A DNA stretch of 64,000 bases, from the NCBI RefSeq assembly GCF_000974685.2, contig NZ_AP018738.1, positions 2,046,001-2,110,000 of the forward strand, given 5' to 3'. The translations under genes were made by a program, and so were the position numbers. The DNA is from Ferriphaselus amnicola. GTDB taxonomy: Bacteria > Pseudomonadota > Gammaproteobacteria > Burkholderiales > Gallionellaceae. This document shows positions 9,018-20,386 of this stretch, piece by piece (within the stretch, counting starts at the first letter, position 1; each line of letters begins with the position of its first letter). The notes beneath the pieces were generated by a model. That model worked only from the letters and a program-made list of their open reading frames with translations, did no database searches and was not told where the DNA came from.

Positions 9018-12000
9018 TCAGGACTCCTCCGCCAGCTTCAACGCCGCTTCGATATCCACCGCCACCACCTTCGACACACCTTTTTCCTGCATAGTCACGC
9101 CGACCAATTGCTGCGCAAGCTCCATGGTGAGCTTGTTGTGGCTGATGAAAACGAACTGCGTGTGGGCGGACATCTTCCTGATGAGCTGGCACAGGCGTTC
9201 GGTATTGGTATCGTCTAACGGCGCATCCACCTCGTCGAGCAAACAGAACGGCGCGGGGTTAAGCTGAAACAAGGAGAACACCAGCGCGATGGCAGTAAGC
9301 GCCTTTTCACCGCCAGACAGCAGGTGGATGCTGCTGTTCTTCTTGCCCGGCGGCTGCGCCATGACCTGTACGCCACTGTCGAGGATCTCGTCGCCGGTCA
9401 GCACCAGCCGCGCCTCGCCGCCCGCAAACAGCACAGGGAACAGTTCCGATAGGTGGCAATTCACCTCATTGAAAGTGCCCATCAATAAATCGCGCGATTC
9501 CTTGTCGATGCGGCGTATGGCCGCTTCCAGCGTATCCATCGCCTCGCGCAAATCGGCCGCCTGCACATCCAGATAAGTCTTACGCTCCTGCGCGGCTTGC
9601 AACTCTTCCAGCGCGGCGAGGTTGACCGCGCCCAGCGCTGCGATTTCCGCATCGAGCCGATTCAGCTCGGCCTGCAACACGCCGGGGCGCACGCCGTCGG
9701 CCAACAAGGGCAACAACTCCGTCTCGTTGACACCGTGCAACTCGGTCGCCCACTGCTCGTAGTGCAGACGCGCCTCTTGCTCCTTCAGCATCAGCTCAGC
9801 CACCTTATCGCGCAGCGGCGGCAAACGCTGCTCACCCGCCAACCGCTCTTGATCCCGCCGTGACAACACCTGCGTGGCCTGCTCCAGCGCATTGCGAGCC
9901 TCAGCCAGCGCCTGTTCGCACCGCACCTTGGTTTGCAGCGCAGTTTGCAAGGTCTGCTGTGCATCGTCATCTTGCAAGGAAGCCTGCTCTTCGCGCAGCA
10001 GACTAATGTCATGCTCAATCTGCGCCAGCGATACCGCGACGCGATGGGAATCCTGCTCCAGATCGACGATCTTGTCGGCGCAGGTTTTGGCATAGAACCC
10101 TGCCTCCTGCAAAGCCTGCTGGGTCTGCTGGGCGCGGGCACGCTGCTGGCGCAACGCCAACTCCTGCTGATGTGCCTGACGTTGCGCCTGCTCAACCTGC
10201 GGCTGAAAGCCCATCATCCTGTCGCGCAGCTCGTCCACCTGCCCCGCCAACGCCTGCTGCTGCGACTCTTCGCTTACCAGTTGTGCGGCGATCTCCTCCA
10301 GCTCGTGGACGATTTGCGCACGGCGCTCCCGGCTGCGTTCGCTGGCCTGTGTCAGCTTCAGCGCCTGCAACTGCAAAGCGTGCTGACGTTGCTGCGCCTC
10401 GTTCACCTGCTGACGCGCGGGTGCGATCTGCGCTTCGATCTGCTGGTAGGCGTGCTCAGCATCCTGCATCTGCTGACGGGCGAACTCCACGCCAGTGCGC
10501 TGCTCCGCCACCTCCTGTTCAAGCAAAGCAATCTCGCGGCTGCGCGCCAACACGCCATGCACCGCACTGTCCGGCGCATGGAATACCACACTGTGCGCCC
10601 CGATCTGGTGTCCTTGCGGTGTCACGAAACATGCACCTAACGGCAACTCGCCCCGCCGCGCCAGCCCGTCATCCATATCGTCAGCCACATACACCGCCGC
10701 CAGCCAATCGACCAGTACAACGGAAACGGCCGGATCGCCGCATTCGACCAGCAATTGCAAGGGCTTCAGGGCTGAAGACGGCCATGCTTGTACCTCGCCT
10801 CCTGTACCGTACAGCGCCAGCTTCACGGGAGGCGCTTCCGACAACGCATGCGGCGCATCCAGCCGCAGAGCGTTCAGCCGCTCGCGCAGCACCGCTTCCA
10901 GCGCATCTTCCCAGCCCGCTTCCACCCGCAGCGATTGCCACAAACGCGGCAAACCATCGAGGCGATGTCGCGCCAGCCAGCTTTGCATGGCTCGATCCGT
11001 GTCCAACTTCTGTTGAAGCTGCTGCAAAGCGGACAGCCTAGCCTCCGTCTGCGCCAGCCCGCGCTCCTGCTGCACCACCGCCCCGCGCAGATTGCGCCGT
11101 TGCGCATCGGCCTGCGGCAGTTGCGCCTGCAATGCTGCCAGCCGCTGCTGCAACTCGCCGCCGACCTGTTCCAGTTCAGCCTGTTGTTGAAGCGCAGTCT
11201 CCAGCGCTGCCGCATCCGCTTTGGGCAGATTGTCGCGTTCCAGCAACAGGCGCGATTTGCGCGCAGCGACTTGCTGGATGGTGCGCTGCCAGTGACCACG
11301 CTGTGATTCGGCCAGCTCCATCTGCTGCTGCAACTGTAAGCGTTCGTGCTGCATAGCGTTGTAGCGTTCTTGCGCACCACGCTGCGCCTCCTCGACTTGC
11401 GGCAAACTAGCGGATTCCGCTTCGGCATTCTGTGCGCTGTCTTCTAGACGCAGCGCGGCAGCCTCTTGCTCACGCCGCCAATGCGCCAGTTTCTGCGTCA
11501 CCGCTTGCGATTGCGCACGCTGCTGCTCGATCAGTCGCTCGTTACTGAGCACTTGCTGGGCAATGCGCTGACGCTGTGCCAGCAAGTGCGCGATTTGTTG
11601 CTCCAGCCGAGACACGTCGGCGCTAGCCTCGTACAGCGCAACCTGCTTGCCATGCAGCTCATCGGACATCTGGTAATGGGCGCTGCGTGATGCTTCCAGC
11701 CTGACTTCAGTCTCGCGCAGATGCGCGGCAGCCGCCTCTAGATCGGTGCGCGCTTGCTCTGTGGCATCTGCATAGCGGCGGCGTTGCAATGCCGCTTCCT
11801 GACGTTTGACCAACCACAGCAGATGCTGCGTGGTGGTGCGGCGCTGCTCCAGCGCACGGAACAATTTGGCAAGCTCAGCCTGCTCGGCCAGCCGTAGCAA
11901 CTGCGCATCCAGCTCCTGCAATACGTCATCCACGCGCAGCAGGTTGTCGCGGGTGTCGGCCAACCGGTTCTCGGTCTCGCGCCGCCGGTCGCGGTAACGC

Positions 12001-12512
12001 GACACCCCCGCCGCTTCTTCCAGAAACACACGCAACTCTTCCGGCTTGGCCTCGATGATGCGCGAGATCATGCCCTGCTCGATGATGGCGTAGGCGTGCG
12101 CCCCCAGCCCAGTGCCGAGAAAGATGTCGGTCACGTCCTTGCGGCGCACATGCTGGTTGTTAATGAAATAGGAAGAATCGCCGTCGCGCTTAAGCACTCG
12201 CTTGATGGAAATCTCGGCGTAGGACGTCCACTGCCCCGCCGCTTTGCCCAGCGAATTATCGAAGACGAGCTCGACGCTGGCGCGTGCCACCGGACGGCGA
12301 TTGAGCGAGCCGTTGAATATCACATCCTGCATGGATTCACCGCGCAAAGCCGATGCCTTGGATTCGCCCAGCACCCAGCGCAGCGCGTCGATCACGTTCG
12401 ACTTGCCGCAGCCGTTCGGCCCCACCACGCCCACCAACTGACCCGGCAACGCGATGTGCGTCGGGTCAACGAAGGATTTGAAACCAGCGAGTTTGATATG
12501 GGAAAGGCGCAA
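9018..12512 (-). CDS. smc: Chromosome segregation protein SMC
   Basis: Core ATPase of the SMC-ScpAB condensin that compacts and segregates the chromosome. 1164 residues, normal for bacterial SMC. Walker [10 protein letters not shown] is at 31-39. Long coiled-coil arms (Gln/Ala/Arg/Glu-rich, about 165-500 and 670-1000) flank a hinge around 510-650. The C-terminal head has the [14 protein letters not shown] signature (about 1063) and Walker [12 protein letters not shown] (about 1088). scpA and scpB are not in the window. It is divergent from queF, with starts about 50 bp apart. Confidence 0.97.
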   Translation of the reverse strand: MRLSHIKLAGFKSFVDPTHIALPGQLVGVVGPNGCGKSNVIDALRWVLGESKASALRGESMQDVIFNGSLNRRPVARASVELVFDNSLGKAAGQWTSYAEISIKRVLKRDGDSSYFINNQHVRRKDVTDIFLGTGLGAHAYAIIEQGMISRIIEAKPEELRVFLEEAAGVSRYRDRRRETENRLADTRDNLLRVDDVLQELDAQLLRLAEQAELAKLFRALEQRRTTTQHLLWLVKRQEAALQRRRYADATEQARTDLEAAAAHLRETEVRLEASRSAHYQMSDELHGKQVALYEASADVSRLEQQIAHLLAQRQRIAQQVLSNERLIEQQRAQSQAVTQKLAHWRREQEAAALRLEDSAQNAEAESASLPQVEEAQRGAQERYNAMQHERLQLQQQMELAESQRGHWQRTIQQVAARKSRLLLERDNLPKADAAALETALQQQAELEQVGGELQQRLAALQAQLPQADAQRRNLRGAVVQQERGLAQTEARLSALQQLQQKLDTDRAMQSWLARHRLDGLPRLWQSLRVEAGWEDALEAVLRERLNALRLDAPHALSEAPPVKLALYGTGGEVQAWPSSALKPLQLLVECGDPAVSVVLVDWLAAVYVADDMDDGLARRGELPLGACFVTPQGHQIGAHSVVFHAPDSAVHGVLARSREIALLEQEVAEQRTGVEFARQQMQDAEHAYQQIEAQIAPARQQVNEAQQRQHALQLQALKLTQASERSRERRAQIVHELEEIAAQLVSEESQQQALAGQVDELRDRMMGFQPQVEQAQRQAHQQELALRQQRARAQQTQQALQEAGFYAKTCADKIVDLEQDSHRVAVSLAQIEHDISLLREEQASLQDDDAQQTLQTALQTKVRCEQALAEARNALEQATQVLSRRDQERLAGEQRLPPLRDKVAELMLKEQEARLHYEQWATELHGVNETELLPLLADGVRPGVLQAELNRLDAEIAALGAVNLAALEELQAAQERKTYLDVQAADLREAMDTLEAAIRRIDKESRDLLMGTFNEVNCHLSELFPVLFAGGEARLVLTGDEILDSGVQVMAQPPGKKNSSIHLLSGGEKALTAIALVFSLFQLNPAPFCLLDEVDAPLDDTNTERLCQLIRKMSAHTQFVFISHNKLTMELAQQLVGVTMQEKGVSKVVAVDIEAALKLAEES

Positions 12513-12563
12513 TTCGGGTCGCTCAACGGTATAATCCGCCGCATTCTAACCGAGTACATCAAC

Positions 12564-12983
12564 ATGAGCACACAACCCAGCAAGTCTTTGGAAACCTTCC
12601 CCAACCCGCACCCGAACCGTGATTACCACATCCACATGGAGATCCCGGAGTTCACCTGCTTGTGCCCAAAAACCGGCCAGCCGGACTTCGCCACGCTGAT
12701 CTTGGATTACATCGCTGACCAGCAATGCGTCGAACTCAAGAGCCTGAAGATGTACATGTGGAGCTTCCGCAACGAAGGCTGCTTCCACGAAGACGTGACC
12801 AACCGCATCCTCAACGATTTGGTCGCCGCCACCGATCCCAAGTTCATGCGCCTCACCGCCAAGTTCTACGTGCGCGGTGGCATCTTCACCAACGTGGTCG
12901 CCGAACATCGCAAACAAGGCTGGCAGCCCGCGCCGTATGTGGAGCTGAGCCAGTTCTCGACGCAATCGAATACGCGAGGCTAA
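12564..12983 (+). CDS. queF: NADPH-dependent 7-cyano-7-deazaguanine reductase
   Basis: Reduces preQ0 to preQ1, the last free-base step of queuosine synthesis for tRNA wobble positions. 139 residues: the short, single-domain QueF type. The catalytic Cys (about Cys34) and Asp (about Asp41) lie in [11 protein letters not shown]. The substrate/NADPH region reads [20 protein letters not shown]. It starts about 50 bp from the smc start on the other strand and is followed after 19 bp by a sugar kinase. Confidence 0.95.
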   Translation: MSTQPSKSLETFPNPHPNRDYHIHMEIPEFTCLCPKTGQPDFATLILDYIADQQCVELKSLKMYMWSFRNEGCFHEDVTNRILNDLVAATDPKFMRLTAKFYVRGGIFTNVVAEHRKQGWQPAPYVELSQFSTQSNTRG

Positions 12984-13002
12984 GCGCGCAGCCGAGGTAA
13001 AA

Positions 13003-14256
13003 ATGAGCTATTACCTCGGCCTCGACTTCGGTACGTCCGGCGCACGGGCGTGTGTGCTCGACGCGGACGCGCGCATCATCCATCAGGGGCAACTTGCCTT
13101 TCCCGCTGAACAATCGCCTCAAGTCTGGCGCGAGGCGCTGCATTCCTTGCTTTCTGGTTTGCCCGCCGAGCTTGCCCGCCAGTTGCGCGGCATCACGATC
13201 GACGCGACTTCCGCGACGGTGTTGATGTGCGATGCGGCGCTGGAGCCAATCTCGCCTGCGCTGATGTATCACGATGGACGGGCAACGGCGGAGGCGCTTG
13301 AACTGAAGGGCATCGCGCCGCCCAATCACACGGTGTGTGGTGCGACATCCGGGTTGGCGAAGTTCTTGTGGCTGACGCGCCATGCCGAGGTTTCGCGGGC
13401 GGCGCATTTCCTGCATCAGGCGGATTGGCTGGCGGCTTTACTCACAGGCCAAGGCGGCATTTCCGATTATCACAACGCGCTGAAGAGCGGCTACGACGTG
13501 GAAGCGTTGTGCTGGCCGGAGTGGGTACTGACCTTGCCGAACAGCCAACTGCTGCCAAAGATCGTCGCACCCGGCACGGCCATCGCCACGATCTCGACGG
13601 AGCTAGCGCAACGTTACGGCATTGCGGCAGATTGTCAGGTACACGCAGGAACGACGGACAGTATCGCCGCCTTCATCGCGTCAGGTGTGACGCAGCCGGG
13701 CGAGGCGGTGACATCGCTGGGAACGACGCTGGTGCTGAAACTGCTGTCGGAGCAGCGCGTCGAAGCGGCAGAGTTTGGCGTGTACAGCCATCGCTACGGC
13801 AACCTGTGGCTGGCGGGCGGCGCGTCCAACGCAGGGGGTGGGGTATTGCGACAATTCTTTGACGACGCGCAACTAACGGCATTTTCCGCCCGCATCGACC
13901 CAACCAAGGAAAGCCCACTCGACTATTACCCGCTGCCGCGCCCCGGTGAGCGCTTCCCCATCAACGATCCGCTGCTCACGCCACGCCTATCGCCTCGACC
14001 TCATGATGATGCCGAATTCCTGCATGGCTTGCTGCAAGGTCTAAGCCGCATCGAAGCGGCGGGTTACACCAAGCTGGCGGAGTTGGGCGCGACACCCTTG
14101 CGCGCGGTGGTCACGGCGGGTGGCGGAGCGAAGAATGCCGTGTGGATGCAGATGCGGGAACGGCTGTTGGGCGTGTCGGTGATGGCAGCGAATCAGGCGG
14201 AAGCGGCGTTCGGCGCGGCGTTGCTGGGAATGCGGGAATTGGCTGCGCCCCATTGA
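13003..14256 (+). CDS. FGGY-family carbohydrate kinase (possible D-ribulokinase type)
   Basis: A 417-residue kinase of the FGGY/ASKHA fold with a GAGG Shine-Dalgarno. The N-terminal phosphate loop is YLGLDFGTSGARACVLD. The second domain has HAGTTDSIAAFIASG and a TSLGTTLVLKLLS phosphate-2 motif, and the C-terminus an adenosine motif (VVTAGGGAKNAVWMQMRER). At about 420 residues it is shorter than xylulokinase or glycerol kinase and resembles the compact D-ribulose kinases of cyanobacteria and plants. The substrate is not fixed by sequence. It probably shares a transcript with queF without an obvious pathway link. Confidence 0.82.
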   Translation: MSYYLGLDFGTSGARACVLDADARIIHQGQLAFPAEQSPQVWREALHSLLSGLPAELARQLRGITIDATSATVLMCDAALEPISPALMYHDGRATAEALELKGIAPPNHTVCGATSGLAKFLWLTRHAEVSRAAHFLHQADWLAALLTGQGGISDYHNALKSGYDVEALCWPEWVLTLPNSQLLPKIVAPGTAIATISTELAQRYGIAADCQVHAGTTDSIAAFIASGVTQPGEAVTSLGTTLVLKLLSEQRVEAAEFGVYSHRYGNLWLAGGASNAGGGVLRQFFDDAQLTAFSARIDPTKESPLDYYPLPRPGERFPINDPLLTPRLSPRPHDDAEFLHGLLQGLSRIEAAGYTKLAELGATPLRAVVTAGGGAKNAVWMQMRERLLGVSVMAANQAEAAFGAALLGMRELAAPH

Positions 14257-14302
14257 GCGATGCGGCTGCTTGGCGTGCGCAGATACGTCTGCACACTCAC
14301 TA

Positions 14303-14608
14303 TCACACCACGCCCGCCTCAGCTGGCTGCCGGACGTAGAACAGTTTCAGCCCCTGCGGACGCAGGGCTTCGAGCAGTCGATCCGCTTGTGCCGATTCCA
14401 GCACGAACTCCACTGTCACCGGCAACTCGCCGCCCAGCTCGAAGAAAGTCTCTTCGTGCAACCGTCCGTGCCGCCCGTAGCCTGCAATGGCGCGGAACGC
14501 CGAACCGCCGGAGACACCTAATCGGCGCGCCTCCTCCAGCAACCATTCGTAGAGCGATTTTCCCTCGCGCTGCTGCTTCTCACTGAGGTAGAACTTCAAG
14601 GTTTCCAT
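14303..14608 (-). CDS. DUF190 family protein, CrcB partner
   Basis: A 101-residue soluble protein starting METLKFYLSEKQQREGKSLY. The pattern of a short strand, a helix (YEWLLEEARRLGVSGGSAFR), then GYGRHGRLHE and PVTVEFVLESAQADRLLEAL matches DUF190, a ferredoxin-like (PII-like) fold often encoded next to CrcB. It begins 8 bp after the crcB stop. A role in fluoride resistance, perhaps regulating the channel, is inferred from this linkage. Confidence 0.85.
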   Translation of the reverse strand: METLKFYLSEKQQREGKSLYEWLLEEARRLGVSGGSAFRAIAGYGRHGRLHEETFFELGGELPVTVEFVLESAQADRLLEALRPQGLKLFYVRQPAEAGVV

Positions 14609-14616
14609 CACGCCCC

Positions 14617-15000
14617 CTAGGATTGCAACCACTTGAACGACTGGATACCCAGCACCGTCATCACCAGCGAGCCGCCAAGATGGGCGGCGATGATGGCCGC
14701 GCCCCAAGTGTACTGGCCGCGCATCAGCAGGGTGACGGTCTCGGCGGAAAAAGTTGAGAAGGTGGTCAGGCCGCCGAGGAAGCCGGTAATGGCGAACAAG
14801 CGCCACTCCGGCGCGATCCCCGGGTGTTGCATGAAGAACGCCACCGCTAGTCCGATCAGATAGCCGCCCACCAGATTCGCCGCCAGCGTGCCCAGCGGCA
14901 GTTCAGGCAGCGCCGGATTCAGCCACAGACCCAGCCCCCAGCGCAGCCAAGCGCCGATGGCCGCACCGAGTCCAATAGCGATAAAAGCGTAAAGTCCCAT
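14617..15000 (-). CDS. crcB: Fluoride channel CrcB/Fluc
   Basis: Dual-topology dimeric fluoride channel of the inner membrane. 127 residues and four membrane segments. Diagnostic motifs are [13 protein letters not shown], the Asn-containing [10 protein letters not shown], and [12 protein letters not shown] with the Phe-box and central Na+ site. It is followed by the DUF190 gene. I looked for a fluoride riboswitch in the short upstream gap (15001-15056) and saw none. Confidence 0.95.
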   Translation of the reverse strand: MGLYAFIAIGLGAAIGAWLRWGLGLWLNPALPELPLGTLAANLVGGYLIGLAVAFFMQHPGIAPEWRLFAITGFLGGLTTFSTFSAETVTLLMRGQYTWGAAIIAAHLGGSLVMTVLGIQSFKWLQS

Positions 15001-15056
15001 GACAAAAAGAAAGATGAGTTACCGCTATTGTAACAGTCGCTTACGACTCAGCACTG

Positions 15057-15962
15057 TTAAGGATACGCTTGCGCCTGTACCGCCAGTTTTCCGATGCGCC
15101 CATCCACTTCGCGCATCTCGATGTTGTGCAGCGGCAGCTCTTCAGCTTTGAGGCTGGCGCGGTATTGCGCCATCGACACCAGTTCGAAGCCTTGTGCCTT
15201 CCAGCCTTCCAGCAACCGCTCGAACACCGGCATCCACTTGCCGCCTTCCAGCTCAGCATGCAGGGTGAACACCTGCGACTGCTCCGGCTGGTTTTCCGTC
15301 AGGTGCAGCATGTAGTTGGCCAATGTATCCAGCGTGATGGCATCGCGATTGATGAGTTCGTCCAGCGTAGGCAACGTGGTGGGAATCTGCGGACAAGCGA
15401 TGATCTCGCCCTCCCACACCGGCATGAAGGGATGCGTGCCGCGCGTGTCAGAGCTATAGGAAAAACCGTGCTGTTGCATCAGGCGAAAGGCTTCGCGGTT
15501 CATCTGCCAACCCGCAGCGGCATGCGATTTCGGGGCGTCACCAAAGATCTGGCTATAGCGATCAACGGTACGCTTGAGTTCTTGCTGCGTCCACTCGGCA
15601 TCCTTCTCCGCCACGTGATCCTGCCAGCGGATGTGGTCGTAGCAGTGGATACCAACCTCAAAACCTTCATCTCGTACTTTGCGCATGAGGTCGCCGCAAC
15701 GCTTGCCGATGTCGGGCGCAGGCAGCAGCGTACCGTAGAGCAGCGTCTTGATGCCGTAATGCTCCACCACTGACATGCGCGACACTTTGCCGAGATAGCC
15801 GGGACGAAACACGCGCTTGATGGCGCGCCCCATATGGTCTGGACCGAGAGTGAAGAAAAAGGTGGCGCTCGCGCCGTGTTTCTTTAGCACCTCCATCAGG
15901 CGCGGCACACCCTCGCGGGTGCCACGATAGGTATCTACGTCGATCTTGAGTGCGAGCTGCAT
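15057..15962 (-). CDS. arnD: 4-deoxy-4-formamido-L-arabinose-phosphoundecaprenol deformylase
   Basis: Deacetylase of the lipid A L-Ara4N pathway; removes the formyl group from the undecaprenyl-linked sugar so that L-Ara4N can be transferred to lipid A. 301 residues of NodB/polysaccharide-deacetylase type: LKIDVDTYRGTREGVPRL supplies the catalytic and metal Asp, EVGIHCYDHIRWQDH the metal His pair, and SYSSDTRGTHPFMPV a later motif. It is the last gene of arnC-arnA(FT)-arnA(DC)-arnD. No Shine-Dalgarno is visible; its upstream 112 bp consists of short repeats. Confidence 0.93.
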   Translation of the reverse strand: MQLALKIDVDTYRGTREGVPRLMEVLKKHGASATFFFTLGPDHMGRAIKRVFRPGYLGKVSRMSVVEHYGIKTLLYGTLLPAPDIGKRCGDLMRKVRDEGFEVGIHCYDHIRWQDHVAEKDAEWTQQELKRTVDRYSQIFGDAPKSHAAAGWQMNREAFRLMQQHGFSYSSDTRGTHPFMPVWEGEIIACPQIPTTLPTLDELINRDAITLDTLANYMLHLTENQPEQSQVFTLHAELEGGKWMPVFERLLEGWKAQGFELVSMAQYRASLKAEELPLHNIEMREVDGRIGKLAVQAQAYP

Positions 15963-16075
15963 AGAGGCGAGTGCTGAGTACGGAATACAAAGTGCTGAGA
16001 GCTGAGTAGGAAACGCCGAGTGCTGAGTGTAGAGCAGACTTGCTCGGCACTCAGCACTCGCAACTCAGCACTGTT
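15963..16075. repeat. Cluster of CTGAGT/ACTCAG repeats between arn genes
   Basis: The gap between the arnA-type dehydrogenase and arnD is almost entirely variants of AGTGCTGAGT and its complement. CGAGTGCTGAGTG (16017-16029) and CACTCAGCACTCG (16048-16060) form an exact 13 bp inverted repeat around an 18 bp loop. ACTCAGCACTGTT at 16063-16075 recurs exactly at 15046-15058, at the 3' end of arnD. Function unknown. Confidence 0.75.
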
Positions 16076-17116
16076 TTAGTCCACCAAACCCTTCGCTTCG
16101 GCGATCTGGCTGCGGTAGGCTTCGAAGATGCTGCGCAGAGTGTCAGCCATGCTGGTGGTGGGTTTCCAGCCCAGCTCTTCGCAGGTGTTGGTGATCTTCG
16201 GTACGCGGTTCTGCACGTCTTGGTAACCCTTGCCGTAATATGCGTCCGAGGTAGTCTCGACGATCTTCACCTTGGCGGCGGTGTCGCGGTATTCCACGTA
16301 CTCGTTGGCCAGCTTCATCATCATGTCAGCCAAGTCTCGGATGGAGTAGTTGTTGGTCGGGTTGCCGATGTTGTAGATCTTGCCGGTGGCCACGCCGTTC
16401 TTGTTCTCGATGATCTTCATCAGCGCGTCGATGCCATCGCCGATATGGGTGAAGGCACGCTTCTGGTGGCCGCCATCGACCAGACTGATGTTCTCGCCGC
16501 GCGCGATGTGGCCGAGGAACTGGGTCACCACGCGCGAGCTACCTTCCTTCGGAGTGTGGATGGAATCCAGACCGGCGCCGATCCAGTTGAACGGACGGAA
16601 CAGGGTGAAGTTCAGGCCTTCCATGCCGTAGCCCCAGATCACGCGGTCCATCAACTGCTTGGAGTTGGAGTAGATCCAGCGCGGCTTGTTGATCGGGCCG
16701 CAGATCAGCTCGGAATTCTCCGGATCGAACTCTTCGTCATGACACATGCCGTAGACTTCGGAAGTGGACGGGAACACCAGATGCTTGCCGTATTTCACCG
16801 CGGCACGGACGATGGGCAGGTTGGCTTCGAAATCCAGCTCGAACACGCGCAGCGGCTGCTTCACGTAGGTCGAAGGCGTGGCGATGGCCACCAGTGGCAG
16901 GATCACATCGCACTTCTTGACGTGGTATTCCACCCATTCCTTGTTGATGGTGATGTCGCCCTCGAAGAAGTGGAAGCGCGGCTTGCCGATCAGGTCGGAG
17001 ATACGGTCGGTGCTCATGTCCATGCCGTAGACTTCCCAGTCGGTGGTAGCCAGGATACGGTTGGACAGGTGGTGGCCGATGAAGCCGTTCACGCCGAGGA
17101 TCAGGACTTTTTTCAT
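16076..17116 (-). CDS. UDP-glucuronate decarboxylase, stand-alone ArnA C-terminal type
   Basis: Extended short-chain dehydrogenase of 346 residues: NAD motif LILGVNGFIGHHL, active-site STSEVYG followed by RWIYSNSKQLMDRVIWGYG (YxxxK), and FRPFNWIGAGLDS. It matches the C-terminal half of E. coli ArnA, which oxidatively decarboxylates UDP-GlcA to the UDP-4-keto-pentose. Stand-alone bacterial homologues can also form UDP-xylose. Here it is a separate gene beside the formyltransferase instead of a fusion. Spacing to the upstream gene is 9 bp, so they are co-transcribed. Confidence 0.92.
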   Translation of the reverse strand: MKKVLILGVNGFIGHHLSNRILATTDWEVYGMDMSTDRISDLIGKPRFHFFEGDITINKEWVEYHVKKCDVILPLVAIATPSTYVKQPLRVFELDFEANLPIVRAAVKYGKHLVFPSTSEVYGMCHDEEFDPENSELICGPINKPRWIYSNSKQLMDRVIWGYGMEGLNFTLFRPFNWIGAGLDSIHTPKEGSSRVVTQFLGHIARGENISLVDGGHQKRAFTHIGDGIDALMKIIENKNGVATGKIYNIGNPTNNYSIRDLADMMMKLANEYVEYRDTAAKVKIVETTSDAYYGKGYQDVQNRVPKITNTCEELGWKPTTSMADTLRSIFEAYRSQIAEAKGLVD

Positions 17117-17125
17117 GTTGTTTCC

Positions 17126-18049
17126 TTAAGAATTGAATTCGAATCTTGCCGAGCCATACTGCGCCGCGAATGCTGCTGCACTCATCTCCACGCCGTCCAG
17201 CTCAAAACGCACCACGCGCAGCACGCCGCTGCCGCAGATCGCATAGGCTCGGCCTTCCTTGACATAAAAGGCGGGCGGCTCTTTCCCTGCCACGGTACAA
17301 CGCGTCACCAGCGTCTGCAGAATGCGCATCGGTTTGCCCATCAGCGTGGTCGTTGCGCCCGGATACGGCGGGGCGACGGCGCGCACCAGATTATGGATGG
17401 TTTGCGCACTTTGCGCCCAATCAATTACGCCGTCCTGCGGTTTGCGACCACCGAAATAGCCGCCCAGACTCAAGTCCTGCTTCAAGCGCGGCGCGGTTCC
17501 GGCCAGCAGGGCGGGCAATACACCGTTCAGCGCCAACTCGGCGGCGACCATCACTTTCTGGAACACCTCGTGCGCGGTGTCATTGGGCAGGATGGGGATC
17601 GCCTGCTGCGCCACGATGTCACCGTTGTCCGGCTTCTCGGTCATGTAGTGCAAGGTCGAACCGGTCTTGGTCTCGCCGTGGATGATCGCCCAGTTCACCG
17701 GCACGCGGCCACGATATTGGGGCAGCAGCGAGCCGTGCATGTTGAGCGCCCCGCGCGGCGGGATGTCGAGCAAGCCCTTCTTCAGCATCTCGCGATAGTA
17801 GAAGGAGAAGAAGAATTCCGGCTGCAAGGCGCGGATCTGCTCGACGACTTCCGGCGTGTTCGGATCGTCCGGCGTGATGGTCGGAATGCCGTGCAGCTCG
17901 GCCAGCGCCTGCACGCTGTCGAACCAGATGTTCTCGTTAGGGTTGTCGCGGTGGGTCACCACCAACTTCACGTCCACGCCGTGCGCCAACAGCACGGAGA
18001 GGCAACGACAGCCGACGTTGTGATAGGCGAAGACGACCGCGCTACTCAT
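17126..18049 (-). CDS. UDP-L-Ara4N formyltransferase, stand-alone ArnA N-terminal type
   Basis: A 307-residue 10-formyltetrahydrofolate-dependent formyltransferase that N-formylates UDP-4-amino-4-deoxy-L-arabinose. The start [20 protein letters not shown] is chosen because it overlaps the arnC stop by 8 bp and matches the family N-terminus. The catalytic Asn and His lie in ALNMHGSLLPQYRGRVPVN, and the Asp in TEKPDNGDIV. A C-terminal OB-like domain follows. In enterobacteria this domain is fused to the decarboxylase. Confidence 0.92.
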   Translation of the reverse strand: MSSAVVFAYHNVGCRCLSVLLAHGVDVKLVVTHRDNPNENIWFDSVQALAELHGIPTITPDDPNTPEVVEQIRALQPEFFFSFYYREMLKKGLLDIPPRGALNMHGSLLPQYRGRVPVNWAIIHGETKTGSTLHYMTEKPDNGDIVAQQAIPILPNDTAHEVFQKVMVAAELALNGVLPALLAGTAPRLKQDLSLGGYFGGRKPQDGVIDWAQSAQTIHNLVRAVAPPYPGATTTLMGKPMRILQTLVTRCTVAGKEPPAFYVKEGRAYAICGSGVLRVVRFELDGVEMSAAAFAAQYGSARFEFNS

Positions 18050-18980
18050 CGCGCTGTTCCAGCACGGCTTCCACCAGATAACGCGGCCGATGCCGCACTT
18101 GCTGGTAGATGCGTCCGACATACTCGCCTAGCAGACCGATGCCGAATAAGGCGATGCCGATCAGGAAGAACATCAGCGCGAACAAGGTAAACAGGCCTTC
18201 CGCCTCGGGGCCGATCCACAAACGGCGCAGCACCAAGAACACGAAGAAGATCGCCGACAACAGCGAGATGCCGATACCTGCCATCGAGAACCATTGCAGC
18301 GGCACCACGGAAAAGCCCGTCACCAGATCGAAGTTGAGGCGGATCAGGCTGTATAGCGAATATTTCGACTCACCCGCCGCACGCTCTTCGTGGCCAACCA
18401 CCACTTCGGCGGGGTTGCGCGCGAAGGTGTAGGCCAGCGCCGGGATGAAGGTGTTTACTTCGCGGCTAGCGTTGATAGCGTCGATGATGGCGCGATCGTA
18501 GGCGCGAAACATGCAGCCCTGATCGGTCATCTTGATGCGGGTGATTTTTTCGCGCAGACCGTTCATGGCGCGCGAAGCGTAATGCCGCCAAGTGCTGTCG
18601 CTGCGCTGGCGACGGATCGAGCCAACGTAGTCGTGGCCTTCGTCCATCTTGGCCAGCAGCAAAGCAGTGTCTTCAGGCGGATTCTGCAAATCGGCATCCA
18701 GCGTCACGATGCGCTGACCACGACAACGCTCGAAGCCCGCCATGATCGCCATGTGCTGACCGAAGTTGCCGTTGAACAGAATGACGCGGGTCACGTCTGG
18801 ACGCTTCTGGAACTGCTCGCGCAGAATGGCGGCGGAGCGGTCACGGCTGCCGTCGTTGACGAACACGATCTCGTAGGCGATGGCGAGCTTGTCCAGTGCC
18901 GGATACAGCCGGTCGAACAAGGCCTGCAAGCCTTGCTCTTCGTTATAAACGGGAATGACTACCGAGAGTTCGACGCTCAT
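18042..18980 (-). CDS. arnC: Undecaprenyl-phosphate 4-deoxy-4-formamido-L-arabinose transferase
   Basis: GT2 glycosyltransferase of 312 residues that attaches formyl-L-Ara4N to undecaprenyl phosphate at the cytosolic face of the inner membrane. The catalytic domain begins [20 protein letters not shown]; its metal motif is [12 protein letters not shown], followed by [11 protein letters not shown]. Two C-terminal membrane segments lie at about 230-255 and 265-290. Its ATG overlaps the panD stop (ATGA at 18977-18980). ArnB, ArnT and ArnE/F are not in the window. Confidence 0.93.
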   Translation of the reverse strand: MSVELSVVIPVYNEEQGLQALFDRLYPALDKLAIAYEIVFVNDGSRDRSAAILREQFQKRPDVTRVILFNGNFGQHMAIMAGFERCRGQRIVTLDADLQNPPEDTALLLAKMDEGHDYVGSIRRQRSDSTWRHYASRAMNGLREKITRIKMTDQGCMFRAYDRAIIDAINASREVNTFIPALAYTFARNPAEVVVGHEERAAGESKYSLYSLIRLNFDLVTGFSVVPLQWFSMAGIGISLLSAIFFVFLVLRRLWIGPEAEGLFTLFALMFFLIGIALFGIGLLGEYVGRIYQQVRHRPRYLVEAVLEQRDE

Positions 18981-19357
18981 GCGGCCTGCGCCGGGATGAA
19001 GTCGCGCTGCATCACGATGCGGTTCTGCGCATCCACGTACACCAGTTGCGGGTGGAAGCGCTCCAGCTCCAGTTCGGTGTATTGCGCGTAAGTCGCGATG
19101 ATGAGCAAGTCACCCGGATTGGCCTTGTGCGCCGCCGCACCATTCACCGAGATCGTGCCGGAACCGCGCTGGGCGCGAATGGCATAAGTAGTGAAGCGCT
19201 CGCCGTTGCTCACGTTGTAGATGTCGATCTGCTGATACTCGCGGATATCAGCCGCATCCAGCAGATCATCGTCGATCGCACAGGAACCTTCGTAATGAAG
19301 TTCCGACTGCGTGACGGTCACGCGGTGCAGTTTCGACTTGAGCATGGTACGTTGCAT
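18977..19357 (-). CDS. panD: Aspartate 1-decarboxylase proenzyme
   Basis: Makes beta-alanine for pantothenate. 126 residues from [20 protein letters not shown]. The self-processing site is Gly24-Ser25 in YEGSCAI, which generates the pyruvoyl group on Ser25. Tyr and Arg active-site residues lie in [15 protein letters not shown], and [12 protein letters not shown] is conserved. It lies 41 bp after panC and overlaps arnC, so beta-alanine synthesis and lipid A modification genes share a transcript here. Confidence 0.96.
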   Translation of the reverse strand: MQRTMLKSKLHRVTVTQSELHYEGSCAIDDDLLDAADIREYQQIDIYNVSNGERFTTYAIRAQRGSGTISVNGAAAHKANPGDLLIIATYAQYTELELERFHPQLVYVDAQNRIVMQRDFIPAQAA

Positions 19358-19398
19358 GGACTGACCTTCCAGAAAAGAGGCGCGCATTATATAAGCGC

Positions 19399-20322
<924 letters not shown>

Positions 20323-20386
20323 TCAGTTTAGGCTTAGTGGAGTTCAACGAAAGTCACCGGGGGTAGCTCGGCTATTTTAACCGTGC

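Noticed and set aside
15001-15056. Fluoride riboswitch ahead of crcB
   Set aside because: The gap is too short and lacks the crcB-motif pseudoknot segments.
15963-16075. CRISPR-like repeat cluster
   Set aside because: Repeats are about 10 bp, irregularly spaced, in both orientations and without spacers; no cas genes are present.
16040-18190. A 716-codon open frame on the plus strand
   Set aside because: It is antisense to the two arnA-type genes and part of arnC, which match families along their whole length. The plus-strand product is His/Val/Leu-rich with no motif; it is a GC-driven shadow.
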